Shown piece by piece: positions 9,601 through 16,389 of a DNA stretch of 64,000 nt (position 1 is its first letter; the number at the start of each line of letters is the position of its first letter). The position numbers and the translations under genes are program-made. The stretch is from the NCBI GenBank assembly GCA_000720535.1, contig JOAZ01000010.1:124001-188000 (forward strand), written 5' to 3'. The notes beneath the pieces were generated by a model, which saw only the letters and a program-made list of their open reading frames with translations, made no database searches and was not told where the DNA came from. This stretch comes from Streptomyces halstedii. GTDB lineage: Bacteria; Actinomycetota; Actinomycetes; Streptomycetales; Streptomycetaceae.

Positions 9601-11101
9601 CCTCGATCCGGACCACGTCACCGCGCTGGGCCGCCGCCACGACGACGGTGGAGTCGACGTATCCGCCGCCCGGCACGGGCCTCGCCCGGCCCGTCGAGTC
9701 GACCCCGGCCACGTCCGCCACGAGGTGGGCGAGCGCCGTGACCAGCCGGCCCGCGTCGACCTCGGCCTCGATCGGCGGCGCGTGCACCGCGAACTGTGCC
9801 CGGCCCGGACCGATCAGCTCGACCGCGCCGTCGATACCGGCGGTCACCACCGAGTCGAGCAGGACCGGCCGCTTGACGAGGTCCTCGGTGCCGCTGTCCA
9901 GACGCTGGTAGCCGAGGACGTTGTCGACGAGTGTCGCCATCCGGGCGTAGCCGGCGGCGAGGTGGTGCAGGATCTGGTTGGCCTCGGGCCAGAGCTGACC
10001 GGCCGGGTCGGCGGCGAGCGCCGAGAGTTCGCCGCGCAACTCCTCCAGCGGCCCGCGCAGCGATTCACCCAGGACGGCGGTCAGCTGGGTGTGCCGTGCC
10101 CCCAGGCCGGTGAGCCGCTCGGTCTTCTCCTCCAGCTCGGCGGTGTACCGCTCGGTCCGGTCGGCCAGTTCGGCCGTGTGCGCCTCGGTGAGCGCGGTGG
10201 TCTCGGCCTGGTGGCGCTCGGTGAGCCGGGTGATCTCCGCGGCATGCTGTTCGGTGAGCTGTTCGAGCTCGGCGGTGTGCTGCTCGACCTGTTCCTCGTA
10301 CGGCCTGCGATCGGTGAACGTCATCACCGCGCCGACCAGTTGGTCGCCGTCGCGCACCGGAGCGGTGGTCAGGTCGACCGGCACCGCGGCGCCGCTCTTG
10401 GCCCAGAGCACCTGGCCGCGTACCCGGTGCTTGCGGCCCGACTTCAGCGTGTCGGCCAGCGGGGAACCGTCGTACGGGAAGGGCTCGCCGTCCGCCTTCG
10501 AATGCAGGACCAGGGTGTGCAGTTCCTTGCCGCCCAGGTCGCTGGCCCGGAAGCCGAGGATCTGCGCGGCGGCGGGGTTGACCAGGACGACCCTGCCGTC
10601 CATGTCTGTACCGACGACGCCCTCGGAGGCGGCCCGCAGGATCATCTCGGTCTGGCGCTGCGAACGCGCCAGCTCCGCCTCGGTGTCGACGGTGCCGGTG
10701 AGGTCCCGGACGACGAGCATGAGGAGTTCGTCGCCGGTGTAGCTGGAGTGGATGTCGTTGTACGCGGCCTGGCCGCTGTCCAGGCTCGCGCTGGTGACCT
10801 CGACGGGGTACTCGGTGCCGTCGGTCCGGCGCGCGGTCATGCGCGTGGGCTTGGTCCTGCCCTGCTCGTCCGCAGCGTCCGGCCTGCGCATCGACCCCGG
10901 GATCAGCCTGGAGTCGAACTCCGGCAGCAGATCCAGCAGTCCGCGCCCCACGAGTGCGGTGCCCGGAGTCTCGAACATTTCGAGGGCGATGGTGTTGGCG
11001 TTGACGACCGTGCCGTTGCAGTTGACGAGCAGGAGCCCGTCCGGGAGGGCGTCGAGTATGGCTGCGAGGCGAGCAGCGCCTCGGGATGGCCTGCTGCTCA
11101 C
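6644..11101 (-). CDS. Giant PAS / kinase-like / Pro-rich / double receiver-like signalling protein
   Basis: The 1485-residue protein has, in order: two PAS domains (about 8-130 and 145-260), a coiled coil (about 264-334, repeated TAEL/TERH heptads), a histidine-kinase-like dimerisation and ATPase-like region (about 340-545), a Pro/Ala/Gly-rich linker of more than 600 residues, and two receiver-like domains (about 1247-1355 and 1357-1485). The phosphoacceptor position of the usual SHELRTPL box reads GESLRGPLEEL and has no His. The last receiver keeps the Asp (LVVMDL) and Thr (VVYTSA), but the conserved Lys is replaced (FLAERS). It is therefore probably a sensory scaffold rather than an active phosphorelay enzyme. 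No membrane span is seen. Confidence 0.8.
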   Translation of the reverse strand: MSSRPSRGAARLAAILDALPDGLLLVNCNGTVVNANTIALEMFETPGTALVGRGLLDLLPEFDSRLIPGSMRRPDAADEQGRTKPTRMTARRTDGTEYPVEVTSASLDSGQAAYNDIHSSYTGDELLMLVVRDLTGTVDTEAELARSQRQTEMILRAASEGVVGTDMDGRVVLVNPAAAQILGFRASDLGGKELHTLVLHSKADGEPFPYDGSPLADTLKSGRKHRVRGQVLWAKSGAAVPVDLTTAPVRDGDQLVGAVMTFTDRRPYEEQVEQHTAELEQLTEQHAAEITRLTERHQAETTALTEAHTAELADRTERYTAELEEKTERLTGLGARHTQLTAVLGESLRGPLEELRGELSALAADPAGQLWPEANQILHHLAAGYARMATLVDNVLGYQRLDSGTEDLVKRPVLLDSVVTAGIDGAVELIGPGRAQFAVHAPPIEAEVDAGRLVTALAHLVADVAGVDSTGRARPVPGGGYVDSTVVVAAAQRGDVVRIEVRGPFAGGDPVHEPIVRGIVRAHGGVLQTHEMPGMSGSAYVLEVPIGAGAGTIAPPAEPAPVAAPEPGPVPASASGPVPGSAPGPVPGTAPGPLPEASQAPAEVSVPVAGAPAAAEAPGGPVPEAVVPPAVTADAAGPEAAAQPAAGGRRRARRSSTDAFLESPVDGPADPADVPAAEPTGRRRARRAPVAEETQGAGAVPSPQSEGSGRRRGRPSPAEADAATGAPGEQPRQALELPAPPASPPPGPPPSPSPGPSAAPSEGSVVTAAEGAQGSGGRPQRGQTVPPQGVPPEAAARQIAPGGENQPALPSVASPDPAAQPGQPGQPGRQTGGRRARRALTVSQERPAPESAGPRTAFALPPADADRVPPTAPGGAAPGLPGAPGVPVPPGAPVPPGTLGAPGAPGAPGIQTQAGAPVQAGAPVHTGAPAQAGVPNRTPVHAPVRAGEQNGPAVAGAPAGVPAERHDAVHTMPAADHTPPHAHPVPSGRRRARPVDAADQPAAARPGHPVPGAPLPEVPPQPDWAQPGASGQGPAAVPVPDDVPGTPAPAADTPWAVPDSTTHTTGSIAAPPAAGPGTAPRPDDAAPVPDARRQPLPAEAPMSASPDSTQGRAFSVRTLGQGVPFAQHLAQQQNQTPAGAGRRRKLAAPPAAEPVAPTAQSGPPQPVPQGPAPVPPQPGPASPAPGGTAQAPGSGQLLSAPAFEGRAYAIGAPDEGAEGPEPLDGPGGAVEVDNRPQPLPVDDELPPEPLDNPRRLLVWPAPDVSTQQALSDRGYRPVIVHSREEVDAQIAAFPAALFVDPLTGPITRTALQSLRQAAVAAEVPVLVTAGLGQATREAAYGADPAVLLKALAPRDSDQHPPRVLVIEEHEEIALALTETLERRGMQVVRASGDSEAVDLASRIRPNLVVMDLMQVRRRRAGIIDWLRANGALNRTPLVVYTSAGMDEAELGRLASGETVLFLAERSTSDEVQARIVDLLAKIGTN

Positions 11102-11329
11102 GAGACGCTTCCTCCCTGATTACCGCACCGTGCTGACAGCTGGCGCCATTTTGTCTCTGGAACCTCGGACTGTCACGGAAGGAGTCTAAAGGCAGGGAGC
11201 GGCGGCCGGGCGGCGGATGAGGGGGAGCTCTCACCAAGGTTCTGTGCACACGGTGTACGCCGGTGGCTCATGACAGACGCCGCGCGCTCCCTGTGGCGCG
11301 CGCGGACGCCCCCCGGTCGGCTCTCGGTA

Positions 11330-11359
11330 CGCCCCTCGGACGGGCCCGTCCGAGGGGCG
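11330..11359 (-). terminator. Perfect 30-bp palindrome after the subtilisin-inhibitor gene
   Basis: CGCCCCTCGGACGGG followed directly by its complement (11330-11359) lies 7 bases beyond the stop of the inhibitor gene. Confidence 0.75.
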
Positions 11360-11366
11360 GCGCCGG

Positions 11367-11843
11367 CTACCGGGCGGAGGGGAGTACGGGCACGAGGTTG
11401 TTCCAGCGCGAGATCTCGCAGCCGTTGGCGCGGCTGAACCGGGCGTCGACCGGCTGTCCCTCCCACGTGCCCTCGACCCGGGCGACGGCCGGGCCGCCGG
11501 CCTGCATGGTGCACATGGCGTTGCGGTCGGTCGGTACGAACGGGTTCTTGCCCGTCTCCACCGCCTCGTCCAACAGATCGCAGGCGCGCCGGGCCTCCGG
11601 GTGGCTGCCACCGGCGGGCGCGCACTCCAGATCGAAGACCCCGTCGGCCGTGGGGTTGCCGGAGTCCGAGACGGTGACCGTGAGCCGGGTCTGCTCGGTC
11701 GGCTCGGCGCGGGCGAGGAGGCGGTCGTGCTGGAGCACCGGGAGCGGAGGCAGCGGCAGCAGGGAGTCGGCGGTGGCGGCGGGCGCGGTGGCGGACAGCG
11801 CGGCGAGGGACGCCACGGCGGTGAGGGTGAGGCGGCGCAGCAT
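11367..11843 (-). CDS. Subtilisin inhibitor (SSI family, I16)
   Basis: The 158-residue precursor has a Sec signal peptide (MLRRLTLTAVASLAALSATAPAATA) and a mature domain of about 130 residues, as usual for the family. It has the four family cysteines: LECAP, RRACDLL, AMCTMQ and NGCEIS. By analogy with the CPMV site of Streptomyces SSI, the reactive bond should be Met-Gln in CTMQ, predicting inhibition of subtilisin-like proteases. The domain ends with the typical ISRWNNLVPVLPSAR. AGGAGCCCCAC precedes the ATG. No protease gene is next to it, so the natural target may be unlinked or foreign. Confidence 0.93.
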   Translation of the reverse strand: MLRRLTLTAVASLAALSATAPAATADSLLPLPPLPVLQHDRLLARAEPTEQTRLTVTVSDSGNPTADGVFDLECAPAGGSHPEARRACDLLDEAVETGKNPFVPTDRNAMCTMQAGGPAVARVEGTWEGQPVDARFSRANGCEISRWNNLVPVLPSAR

Positions 11844-12143
11844 GTGGGGCTCCTGATGGTTCTGGCGCGCTGTCGGCGCGCCGGTACCGCTCCGGCGTGC
11901 GCCGCGTGGGCGGACGCGCGGGCGGGTGGGCGGTGTCGGACAGAGGGCGGAGCCCTCGCCTTCTCTAACGCTCCGCACGCCCGCACGTTGCGCAACTCAT
12001 GGTGGGCCGACCGGAGACGCACCCGTCCGCCGGATGCTTTGCCTCTCCGCCGGTCCGCCTAGTACCGTAGGCAGCGATTGGTGACAGCACGCTCAACTGT
12101 GTCATCATCTGCACGCACCACTCGCGTCCGCGCGAGGTGTGCT

Positions 12144-12234
12144 GGAGGCGTCGCCTAGTCCGGTCTATGGCGCCGCACTGCTAATGCGGTTTGGGTCTTA
12201 AAGCCCATCGAGGGTTCAAATCCCTCCGCCTCCG
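12144..12234 (+). tRNA. tRNA-Ser (anticodon GCU)
   Basis: The 91-nt class II tRNA has acceptor arms GGAGGCG and CGCCTCC, a long variable arm and a TTCAAAT T-loop. The anticodon GCT is at 12180-12182. Confidence 0.96.
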
Positions 12235-12241
12235 CAAGATC

Positions 12242-12274
12242 CCGAAGCCCCGTGCCCCAGGCACGGGGCTTCGG
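12242..12274 (+). terminator. Terminator after tRNA-Ser(GCU)
   Basis: A 15-bp perfect stem (CCGAAGCCCCGTGCC, 12242-12256, with its complement at 12260-12274) has a CCA loop, 7 bases after the tRNA. Confidence 0.85.
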
Positions 12275-12440
12275 TCGTCCCAGCCCTCCGGAGAGCGTCA
12301 CTGTCCGGCGTTTTCGCAGGTCAGGCGTGGTGCGGCCAATGGATTTCGCGTCACGGCGCAGGTCATGTAATGTTGTTCCCGCAACGCCGACCAGGCAGAA
12401 AAGCCCAGGGAGCGAAGCCGCCGGGTAAGACCGACGACAG

Positions 12441-12513
12441 GCACTCGTAGCTTAACGGATAGAGCATCTGACTACGGATCAGAAGGTTGCAGGTTCGAAT
12501 CCTGCCGAGTGCA
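12441..12513 (+). tRNA. tRNA-Arg (anticodon ACG), integration target
   Basis: The 73-nt tRNA has acceptor arms GCACTCG and CGAGTGC, discriminator A, a TTCGAAT T-loop, and anticodon ACG at 12474-12476. From the anticodon loop onward its sequence is repeated at 19289. The 3' part of this gene was therefore supplied by an integrated element, and the gene stays functional. Confidence 0.96.
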
Positions 12514-12521
12514 CAGCAAGC
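12472..12521 (+). repeat. attL: 50-bp attachment-site duplication at tRNA-Arg
   Basis: The 50 bases from the anticodon loop through the tRNA 3' end plus CAGCAAGC are identical to 19289-19338. After one mismatch a further nine bases (AGAGGCCCT) also match. This is the hallmark of site-specific integration into a tRNA 3' end. Confidence 0.93.
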
Positions 12522-12561
12522 AAGAGGCCCTGTGGAGTGATCCACAGGGCCTCTTGCTTTT
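12521..12561 (+). terminator. Element-encoded terminator for tRNA-Arg
   Basis: A 16-bp perfect stem (CAAGAGGCCCTGTGGA at 12521-12536 with its complement at 12541-12556) has a GTGA loop and is followed by CTTTT. It replaces the original tRNA terminator, now stranded at attR. Confidence 0.88.
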
Positions 12562-13029
12562 GCCTTGACGGCAGTGTCTGACGGCAACCGCTCCTGTCCC
12601 GATAGGCGAGGGCGTCTGTCGATGCGAACCGCGGCCCCACGCGCAAGCATCGCGGGGCCGACGCCTGGCACCCGGTGACGACGTTGAGGTGGAGGTTGGC
12701 ACGACTGCCCATCCCTTCGTTCCCTTCAAGCCCTCTGGGGTGTGAGTGGGTGCCGGTAACTTGCTGTCGTGCTGCGTCGCGAACACTAGATGTTGTGGTG
12801 TGCCTATTGCTTCATGGCGCATGTTGGGGGTGTCTTGCTTGCTGCCGGGCCGTTCGGGGTGCTTCACTTGATCCGCTACAAACCAAGGCGGCCCGCCTAC
12901 GGCGGTCCGCGCGCTGGCGGCCGACCAGCCACGCTCTGCAGCCGAACCGACCGCATAGGCGCAAGCAGAGCTCAGCCGTCCGGCCGCTCCCCGGTGCCAT
13001 CGGCACCGGGTTCCTGATTGGAATTCCAC
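12562..13029. other. Non-coding stretch at the left end of the island
   Basis: Apart from the TGACGGCA pair I see no gene with convincing codon structure. Open readings here are chance extensions through the tRNA. GC-rich inverted segments such as GCGGCCCGCCTACGGCGG at about 12888-12905 resemble sequence often found in actinomycete integrative elements, but I cannot assign a role. Confidence 0.55.
12566..12586 (+). repeat. Two TGACGGCA repeats near attL (possible integrase arm sites)
   Basis: TGACGGCA occurs at 12566-12573 and 12579-12586, about 50 bases inside the left end. The same octamer recurs inside the right end at 19183 and 19195, each set associated with CCTTGACGGCA. Confidence 0.5.
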
Positions 13030-13075
13030 GACCGGACCACCCGGGATGCTGTCCAGGCTGAGGGGTGGTCCGGTC
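13030..13075 (-). terminator. Terminator of the kinase-like gene
   Basis: GACCGGACCACCC at 13030-13042 pairs with GGGTGGTCCGGTC at 13063-13075 (13 bp, 20-nt loop), just beyond the stop of the leftward gene. Confidence 0.75.
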
Positions 13076-13090
13076 TTTGGCTGTGGGGAG

Positions 13091-13927
13091 TCAGCTCAGG
13101 GCTTTGCCCACCTCGTAGATGGTCGGCCGATCCTCCGGGGCATGGCTGAGCATCGCGTCGATCAGCTCGCCCAGCGGACCGGGAGCCTTCACAGGCCGGC
13201 GCTTGCCGTTCGCCACTGCCTCTCTCTGGACGGGGCGCGGAGCGTCGTCCGGATACTCCATGGCTCGCCACCCAGTGGCGGAGATGAGGAGAGACGCGCC
13301 GAGTCCGTAGACGTCGGCTTCCTGTGTGGGTTCGGCCTCTCCGGTCGCGAGCACGCTGCGCGCGATCTCCGGCGCCTCGTAGTGGACGAGGCAGCCGCGG
13401 AACGGGAAGTCGTACCCCTCGGGTATGTGCCCGCCCCGGGCAAGAGCGAGGTCGATGAGGTGCGTCTGCTCCGGCCCGATGATGAAGTGGGCGGGCTGTA
13501 CGTCACCGTGTGCCCAGCCCTTGGCGTGGAGTTCGGCCAGCGCCTCGACACAGCCCAGGGCGACGCTGGTGTGTGGTTCGGTGGGTGAGTCCTTCGCACG
13601 GCAAGGCTCCCACAGTCGGTAGAGATCCGGCCCTTCGTGCCACGGCTGGAGGTTCCACGTTCCGCGCTCCCACTCGCCGTACGCCAAGTCATCCAAGCCG
13701 AGGCGATGCAGCACGGCCCCCTCGCGTGCGGGTGCGAGCGCGGTCCAGGGCTGGGCGGGCCAGTCGGCTGTGGCCTCGATCGGATGACCGAGCTTCACGG
13801 CGTAGTGACCCCGATGGCTCTCCACGTCCCAGACCCTGGAGCCCCGGCGGTCCACCACCAGGCGCTGAGCCGTAGGCATGAGGGCGTCGAGCACCACGAT
13901 CGGCAGTTCAGGGGATGACCCGGACAA
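13091..13927 (-). CDS. Protein-kinase-fold protein (Ser/Thr or small-molecule kinase-like)
   Basis: The 278-residue protein contains a putative ATP-lysine (HYAVKLGHP), a catalytic loop HAKGWAHGDVQPAHFII with the HGD-x-Q-P-x-H pattern, and LIDLALAR where kinases usually have D-F-G. It then has YEAPEIARS (APE-like) and ADVYGLGASLL, as in the C-lobe of eukaryotic-like kinases. The HGDxxxxH pattern is also shared with aminoglycoside-phosphotransferase-type enzymes, so the substrate could be a protein or a small molecule. The TTG start is placed by GGAGAAGAGACG upstream. It is the last gene of the island's leftward group, set off from the gene before it by a 15-bp hairpin. No membrane span is seen. 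Confidence 0.72.
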   Translation of the reverse strand: MSGSSPELPIVVLDALMPTAQRLVVDRRGSRVWDVESHRGHYAVKLGHPIEATADWPAQPWTALAPAREGAVLHRLGLDDLAYGEWERGTWNLQPWHEGPDLYRLWEPCRAKDSPTEPHTSVALGCVEALAELHAKGWAHGDVQPAHFIIGPEQTHLIDLALARGGHIPEGYDFPFRGCLVHYEAPEIARSVLATGEAEPTQEADVYGLGASLLISATGWRAMEYPDDAPRPVQREAVANGKRRPVKAPGPLGELIDAMLSHAPEDRPTIYEVGKALS

Positions 13928-13953
13928 CGTCTCTTCTCCTTCCGGTTCCGGCG

Positions 13954-13988
13954 AACGCGGCCGGCCACGACTCGTGGCCGGCCGCGTT
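13954..13988 (-). terminator. Strong intergenic hairpin (attenuator or terminator)
   Basis: AACGCGGCCGGCCAC (13954-13968) and its perfect complement (13974-13988) sit between the leftward genes ending at 14003 and starting at 13927. It may reduce or end transcription into the kinase-like gene. Confidence 0.7.
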
Positions 13989-14002
13989 GCTGTTGTCGTG
14001 TG

Positions 14003-14446
14003 CTACGCCTGACCGTACGGCCGGCCGCAGTCCGAGTCGCACTGCGCGAGGTTGGTGCCGTCCACGGTCCACAACTCGTCGAAGACCATGAACCCGGCCG
14101 CCTTCATGGCACGCGCGGAGGCGGCGACCTTCTCCGAATCACGGGCTCCGCCGCCCGGCGCCGGGTTGTGGTGCAGGAAGCGGCCCGCGTACCGCTCGCA
14201 CAGGGCCGCGTACTCCTTCGTGTGCAGGATGAGCGCGTGCAGCCCGAGGTCCACGTCGTCCGACGGGACCATGGGAACGGTGGCGGTGGCAGCGGTGACC
14301 AAGAAGGCCACGGCCTGGTCCGCGATCTGCTGGGCACGCTCGGGCGACTGCCCGTTGTGGACGACCACGAAGTGGGCGAGGCTTTCGAACAACTCCTCAC
14401 CAGCTACCGCGCGACCGGTCCTCTGATCGTTCGCCGTTGTCGTCAT
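14003..14446 (-). CDS. Conserved protein with His/Cys residues, unknown function
   Basis: This is a protein of 147 residues. Visible features are an acidic N-terminal helix, LGLHALILHTKEYAALCERYAGRFLHHNP in the centre, and a Cys-containing tail CDSDCGRPYG. The LHALILHTKEYAALC segment resembles glycine-rich-domain-type proteins in which a His, Tyr and Cys cluster could bind metal; that resemblance is from memory and the role is not known. AAGGAG lies seven bases before the ATG at 14446. It belongs to the leftward group that starts next to the XRE regulator, and similar proteins often sit near XRE/NUDIX/kinase-like loci in Streptomyces. Confidence 0.65.
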   Translation of the reverse strand: MTTTANDQRTGRAVAGEELFESLAHFVVVHNGQSPERAQQIADQAVAFLVTAATATVPMVPSDDVDLGLHALILHTKEYAALCERYAGRFLHHNPAPGGGARDSEKVAASARAMKAAGFMVFDELWTVDGTNLAQCDSDCGRPYGQA

Positions 14447-14599
14447 GCGACTACTCCTTGTGTGTGGCGGTGCGTGGCACTTACCTCCCGCCTCGGTCGC
14501 TGAGCCACGGCTCAAGGGCGACCAGAAGGCGGGCTTGGAGGGCTGGCCCCGAACGGGGACGGGGAGCCGGGAAACTGGCACCCGTTCGGGGCGGCCGGT

Positions 14600-14698
14600 C
14601 TACTGGCCGACGGCGAGAGCCATGCCGATCACCAGGCCGTACGACCTGCTGATCATGACGATGAACAGGACTCCCGCATATCGGCCGATGGTGCGCAT
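14600..14698 (-). CDS. 32-residue membrane peptide
   Basis: MRTIGRYAGVLFIVMISRSY begins a peptide of 32 residues that is mostly one hydrophobic helix with two basic residues at its start and Arg-Ser-Tyr in the middle. Its ATG overlaps the stop of the preceding gene (TGATG), so translation is probably coupled. Peptides of this size in such loci can be inhibitors, anchors or toxins. No homology is claimed. It is not a classical RiPP precursor: it has no Cys and no leader/core boundary that I can see. Confidence 0.55.
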   Translation of the reverse strand: MRTIGRYAGVLFIVMISRSYGLVIGMALAVGQ

Positions 14699-14952
14699 CA
14701 CAGCCCATCCCGGGTGTTGGCGTTCCGGATGGCCAGACGTGCGCTCAGTTCCTCCCGCGCACTCGGCGGCACGACTTTGTCCGGCATGGCATCCCACTCC
14801 GTGCCGCCGCGGATCGGCCGTATCTGCACATGGCCGCCGACCTCGCCCATGACGATGCCGATACGTCCCCAGGTGGTGTCCTTCGCCAGTTCACCGATGC
14901 CTGGTCTGGTCTGCTGGTTGCTCGCCATGCGGATGAGGATCCTGCCGCTCAT
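14698..14952 (-). CDS. Small conserved protein, unknown function
   Basis: The protein is about 84 residues long with a compact centre reading TTWGRIGIVMGEVGGHVQIRPIRGGTEWDAMP, as in a small beta-barrel. Comparable short proteins with the pattern D-x-x-x-x-R-x-G-x-V-M-G occur widely in Streptomyces regulatory loci without a known function. The start is uncertain: ATG at 14952 is used, with GGAGG 13 bases upstream; GTG at 14982 and ATG at 14928 are in frame. It is first in the leftward group and diverges from the XRE gene, sharing the palindromic region 14959-14995. Confidence 0.6.
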   Translation of the reverse strand: MSGRILIRMASNQQTRPGIGELAKDTTWGRIGIVMGEVGGHVQIRPIRGGTEWDAMPDKVVPPSAREELSARLAIRNANTRDGL

Positions 14953-14958
14953 CAGGAC

Positions 14959-14995
14959 GTCGGAACCTCCGACAAACCCCACTTCGGGACGTCCC
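14959..14995. promoter_or_regulatory. Candidate operator between divergent island genes
   Basis: Two palindromes lie between the leftward group and the XRE gene: GTCGGA-ACC-TCCGAC (14959-14973) and GGGACGTCCC (14986-14995). A half site AACGTCCC follows at about 15007-15014. The neighbouring XRE protein is the obvious candidate ligand. Confidence 0.5.
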
Positions 14996-15047
14996 GCGTC
15001 GGGTAGAACGTCCCTAGTGCCGTCCCCGGGCGTGAGGAGAGATTGAG

Positions 15048-15791
15048 ATGCCGAACGAGAGGTTACGTGCTGCCATGGCAGCCGGCGGCTGGACCTGTGC
15101 CGCCCTTGCGGACAAGGTCGAAGTCGATCCCAAGTCCGTCGAAAGATGGGTCAATCTAGGGCGTACGCCGCGCCGGACCACGGCCATGCTGGCAGCGGAA
15201 ATACTAGGAGAAGACGTGCACGCTCTATGGCCCGCGCTCCGGCAGGCACGCCCTGCCCGCGCTGTCAGTCCGGAACTTGTGGCTCTCTACGACCAGCGGG
15301 CGGACGTCCCCGTGTCCACCTTCGTGGACATGCTGACTCAGGCGCGCGAGCACATCGACGTGCTGGTGTACGCCGCCGTCTTCCTGCACGAGGCGTACCC
15401 ACGGCTCAACGACTTGTTGCGAGAGCGAGCGGACGACGGGTGTGCGGTCCGTATCGCGATCGGCGACCCGGACAGTGCGAATGTCCAACAGCGCGGCGCG
15501 GAGGAGAGGTTCGGCCACGGAATCGAGTCCCGTTGCCGACTTGCCCTCATGCACTACCGCCCCCTTACTGGGGTACCTGGCATCGAGGTACGGACCCATG
15601 CCACCACGCTCTACAACTCGATCTACCGTGCGGATGACCAGGCAATGGTCAATGCCCATGTCTGGGGCGTGAACGCCTACGGCGCTCCCGTATGGCATCT
15701 GCGGCGCAGCGGAGAGGGCGGCATGTTCGACACCTACGCCAGCAGCTTCGATGCGGTCTGGGAGACCGCGACGCCGGTAAGCGAAGGGTGA
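15048..15791 (+). CDS. XRE-type regulator with C-terminal DUF5919
   Basis: The 247-residue protein has an N-terminal helix-turn-helix (about 3-60; CAALADKVEVDPKSVERWVN). A larger C-terminal domain carries VLVYAAVFLHEAYPRLNDLL and RTHATTLYNSIYRADDQAMVNAHVWG, matching the DUF5919 type often fused to XRE domains. That domain has a phospholipase-D-like flavour, but I see no full HxK(x)4D motif, so catalysis is doubtful. AGGAGAG lies before the ATG. Codon 6 is TTA (15063-15065), so translation should depend on the bldA tRNA. The NUDIX gene follows two bases after the stop. It probably regulates the divergent genes. Confidence 0.82.
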   Translation: MPNERLRAAMAAGGWTCAALADKVEVDPKSVERWVNLGRTPRRTTAMLAAEILGEDVHALWPALRQARPARAVSPELVALYDQRADVPVSTFVDMLTQAREHIDVLVYAAVFLHEAYPRLNDLLRERADDGCAVRIAIGDPDSANVQQRGAEERFGHGIESRCRLALMHYRPLTGVPGIEVRTHATTLYNSIYRADDQAMVNAHVWGVNAYGAPVWHLRRSGEGGMFDTYASSFDAVWETATPVSEG

Positions 15792-15793
15792 TC

Positions 15794-16264
15794 ATGGCAC
15801 GGACCGAGTACTACGACGATCCGGCGGCACCTGAGCCGAACAGCTTGGTGGTTGCCGCATCCGCCGTGGTTACCGACGACGAAGGGCGTGTGCTCCTCCA
15901 GCACCGACGGGATAACGATCTTTGGGCGCTCCCTGGTGGCGGCATGGAGATGACCGACTCACTCCCGGGAACGGCTGTCCGCGAGGTGAAGGAGGAAACG
16001 GGCTTGGACGTAGAGATCACCGGGCTCGTGGGCACGTACACCGACCCTCGCCACATCATCGCCTACTCGGACGGTGAGGTGCGCAGACAGTTCAACGTCT
16101 GCTTCACCGCCCGTGTGGTCGGGGGCCGGCTTGCCCTCTCGGACGAGTCCACGGAACTGCAGTTCGTCCAGCCGGAGGAGATCGATCAACTACCGATGCA
16201 CCACACGCAGCGGCTCCGGATCCGTCACTTCCTGGAGCACCGTGATCGGCCCTATCTTGGCTGA
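15794..16264 (+). CDS. NUDIX hydrolase
   Basis: The 156-residue protein has a Nudix box reading GGGMEMTDSLPGTAVREV then KEETGLDV, which keeps the catalytic R-E-x-x-E-E core. NUDIX enzymes hydrolyse nucleoside diphosphates linked to another group. The gene starts two bases after the XRE stop, so the two are co-transcribed. In the Streptomyces element pSAM2 a Nudix protein (Pif) provides immunity against redundant transfer. This is known of that system; whether the present gene acts likewise is only a possibility. The substrate is unknown. Confidence 0.86.
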   Translation: MARTEYYDDPAAPEPNSLVVAASAVVTDDEGRVLLQHRRDNDLWALPGGGMEMTDSLPGTAVREVKEETGLDVEITGLVGTYTDPRHIIAYSDGEVRRQFNVCFTARVVGGRLALSDESTELQFVQPEEIDQLPMHHTQRLRIRHFLEHRDRPYLG

Positions 16265-16389
16265 TCCCGTAGACCACGGTGAACGGCAACTCTGGTGGAG
16301 GCGACTCAAAACTCACCCTCCAAGTCGTTGGGAGGGCACCTTGACAGCTGTTCAACCCGACAGCCACTCTGCTCAACCTGACCTGATAG

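Noticed and set aside
12363-12712. Minus-strand readings ending AGFEPATF / QDSNLQPSD near tRNA-Arg
   Set aside because: These are the well-known spurious translations of tRNA complement; the same string recurs at attR.
12562-13029. Integrase gene remnant at the left end
   Set aside because: No R-H-R-Y tyrosine recombinase or serine recombinase motif is readable in any frame.
14600-14698. Lanthipeptide or lasso precursor
   Set aside because: No Cys, no leader/core boundary and no maturase genes (LanM/LanC, lasso cyclase, radical SAM) nearby; it is simply a hydrophobic peptide.
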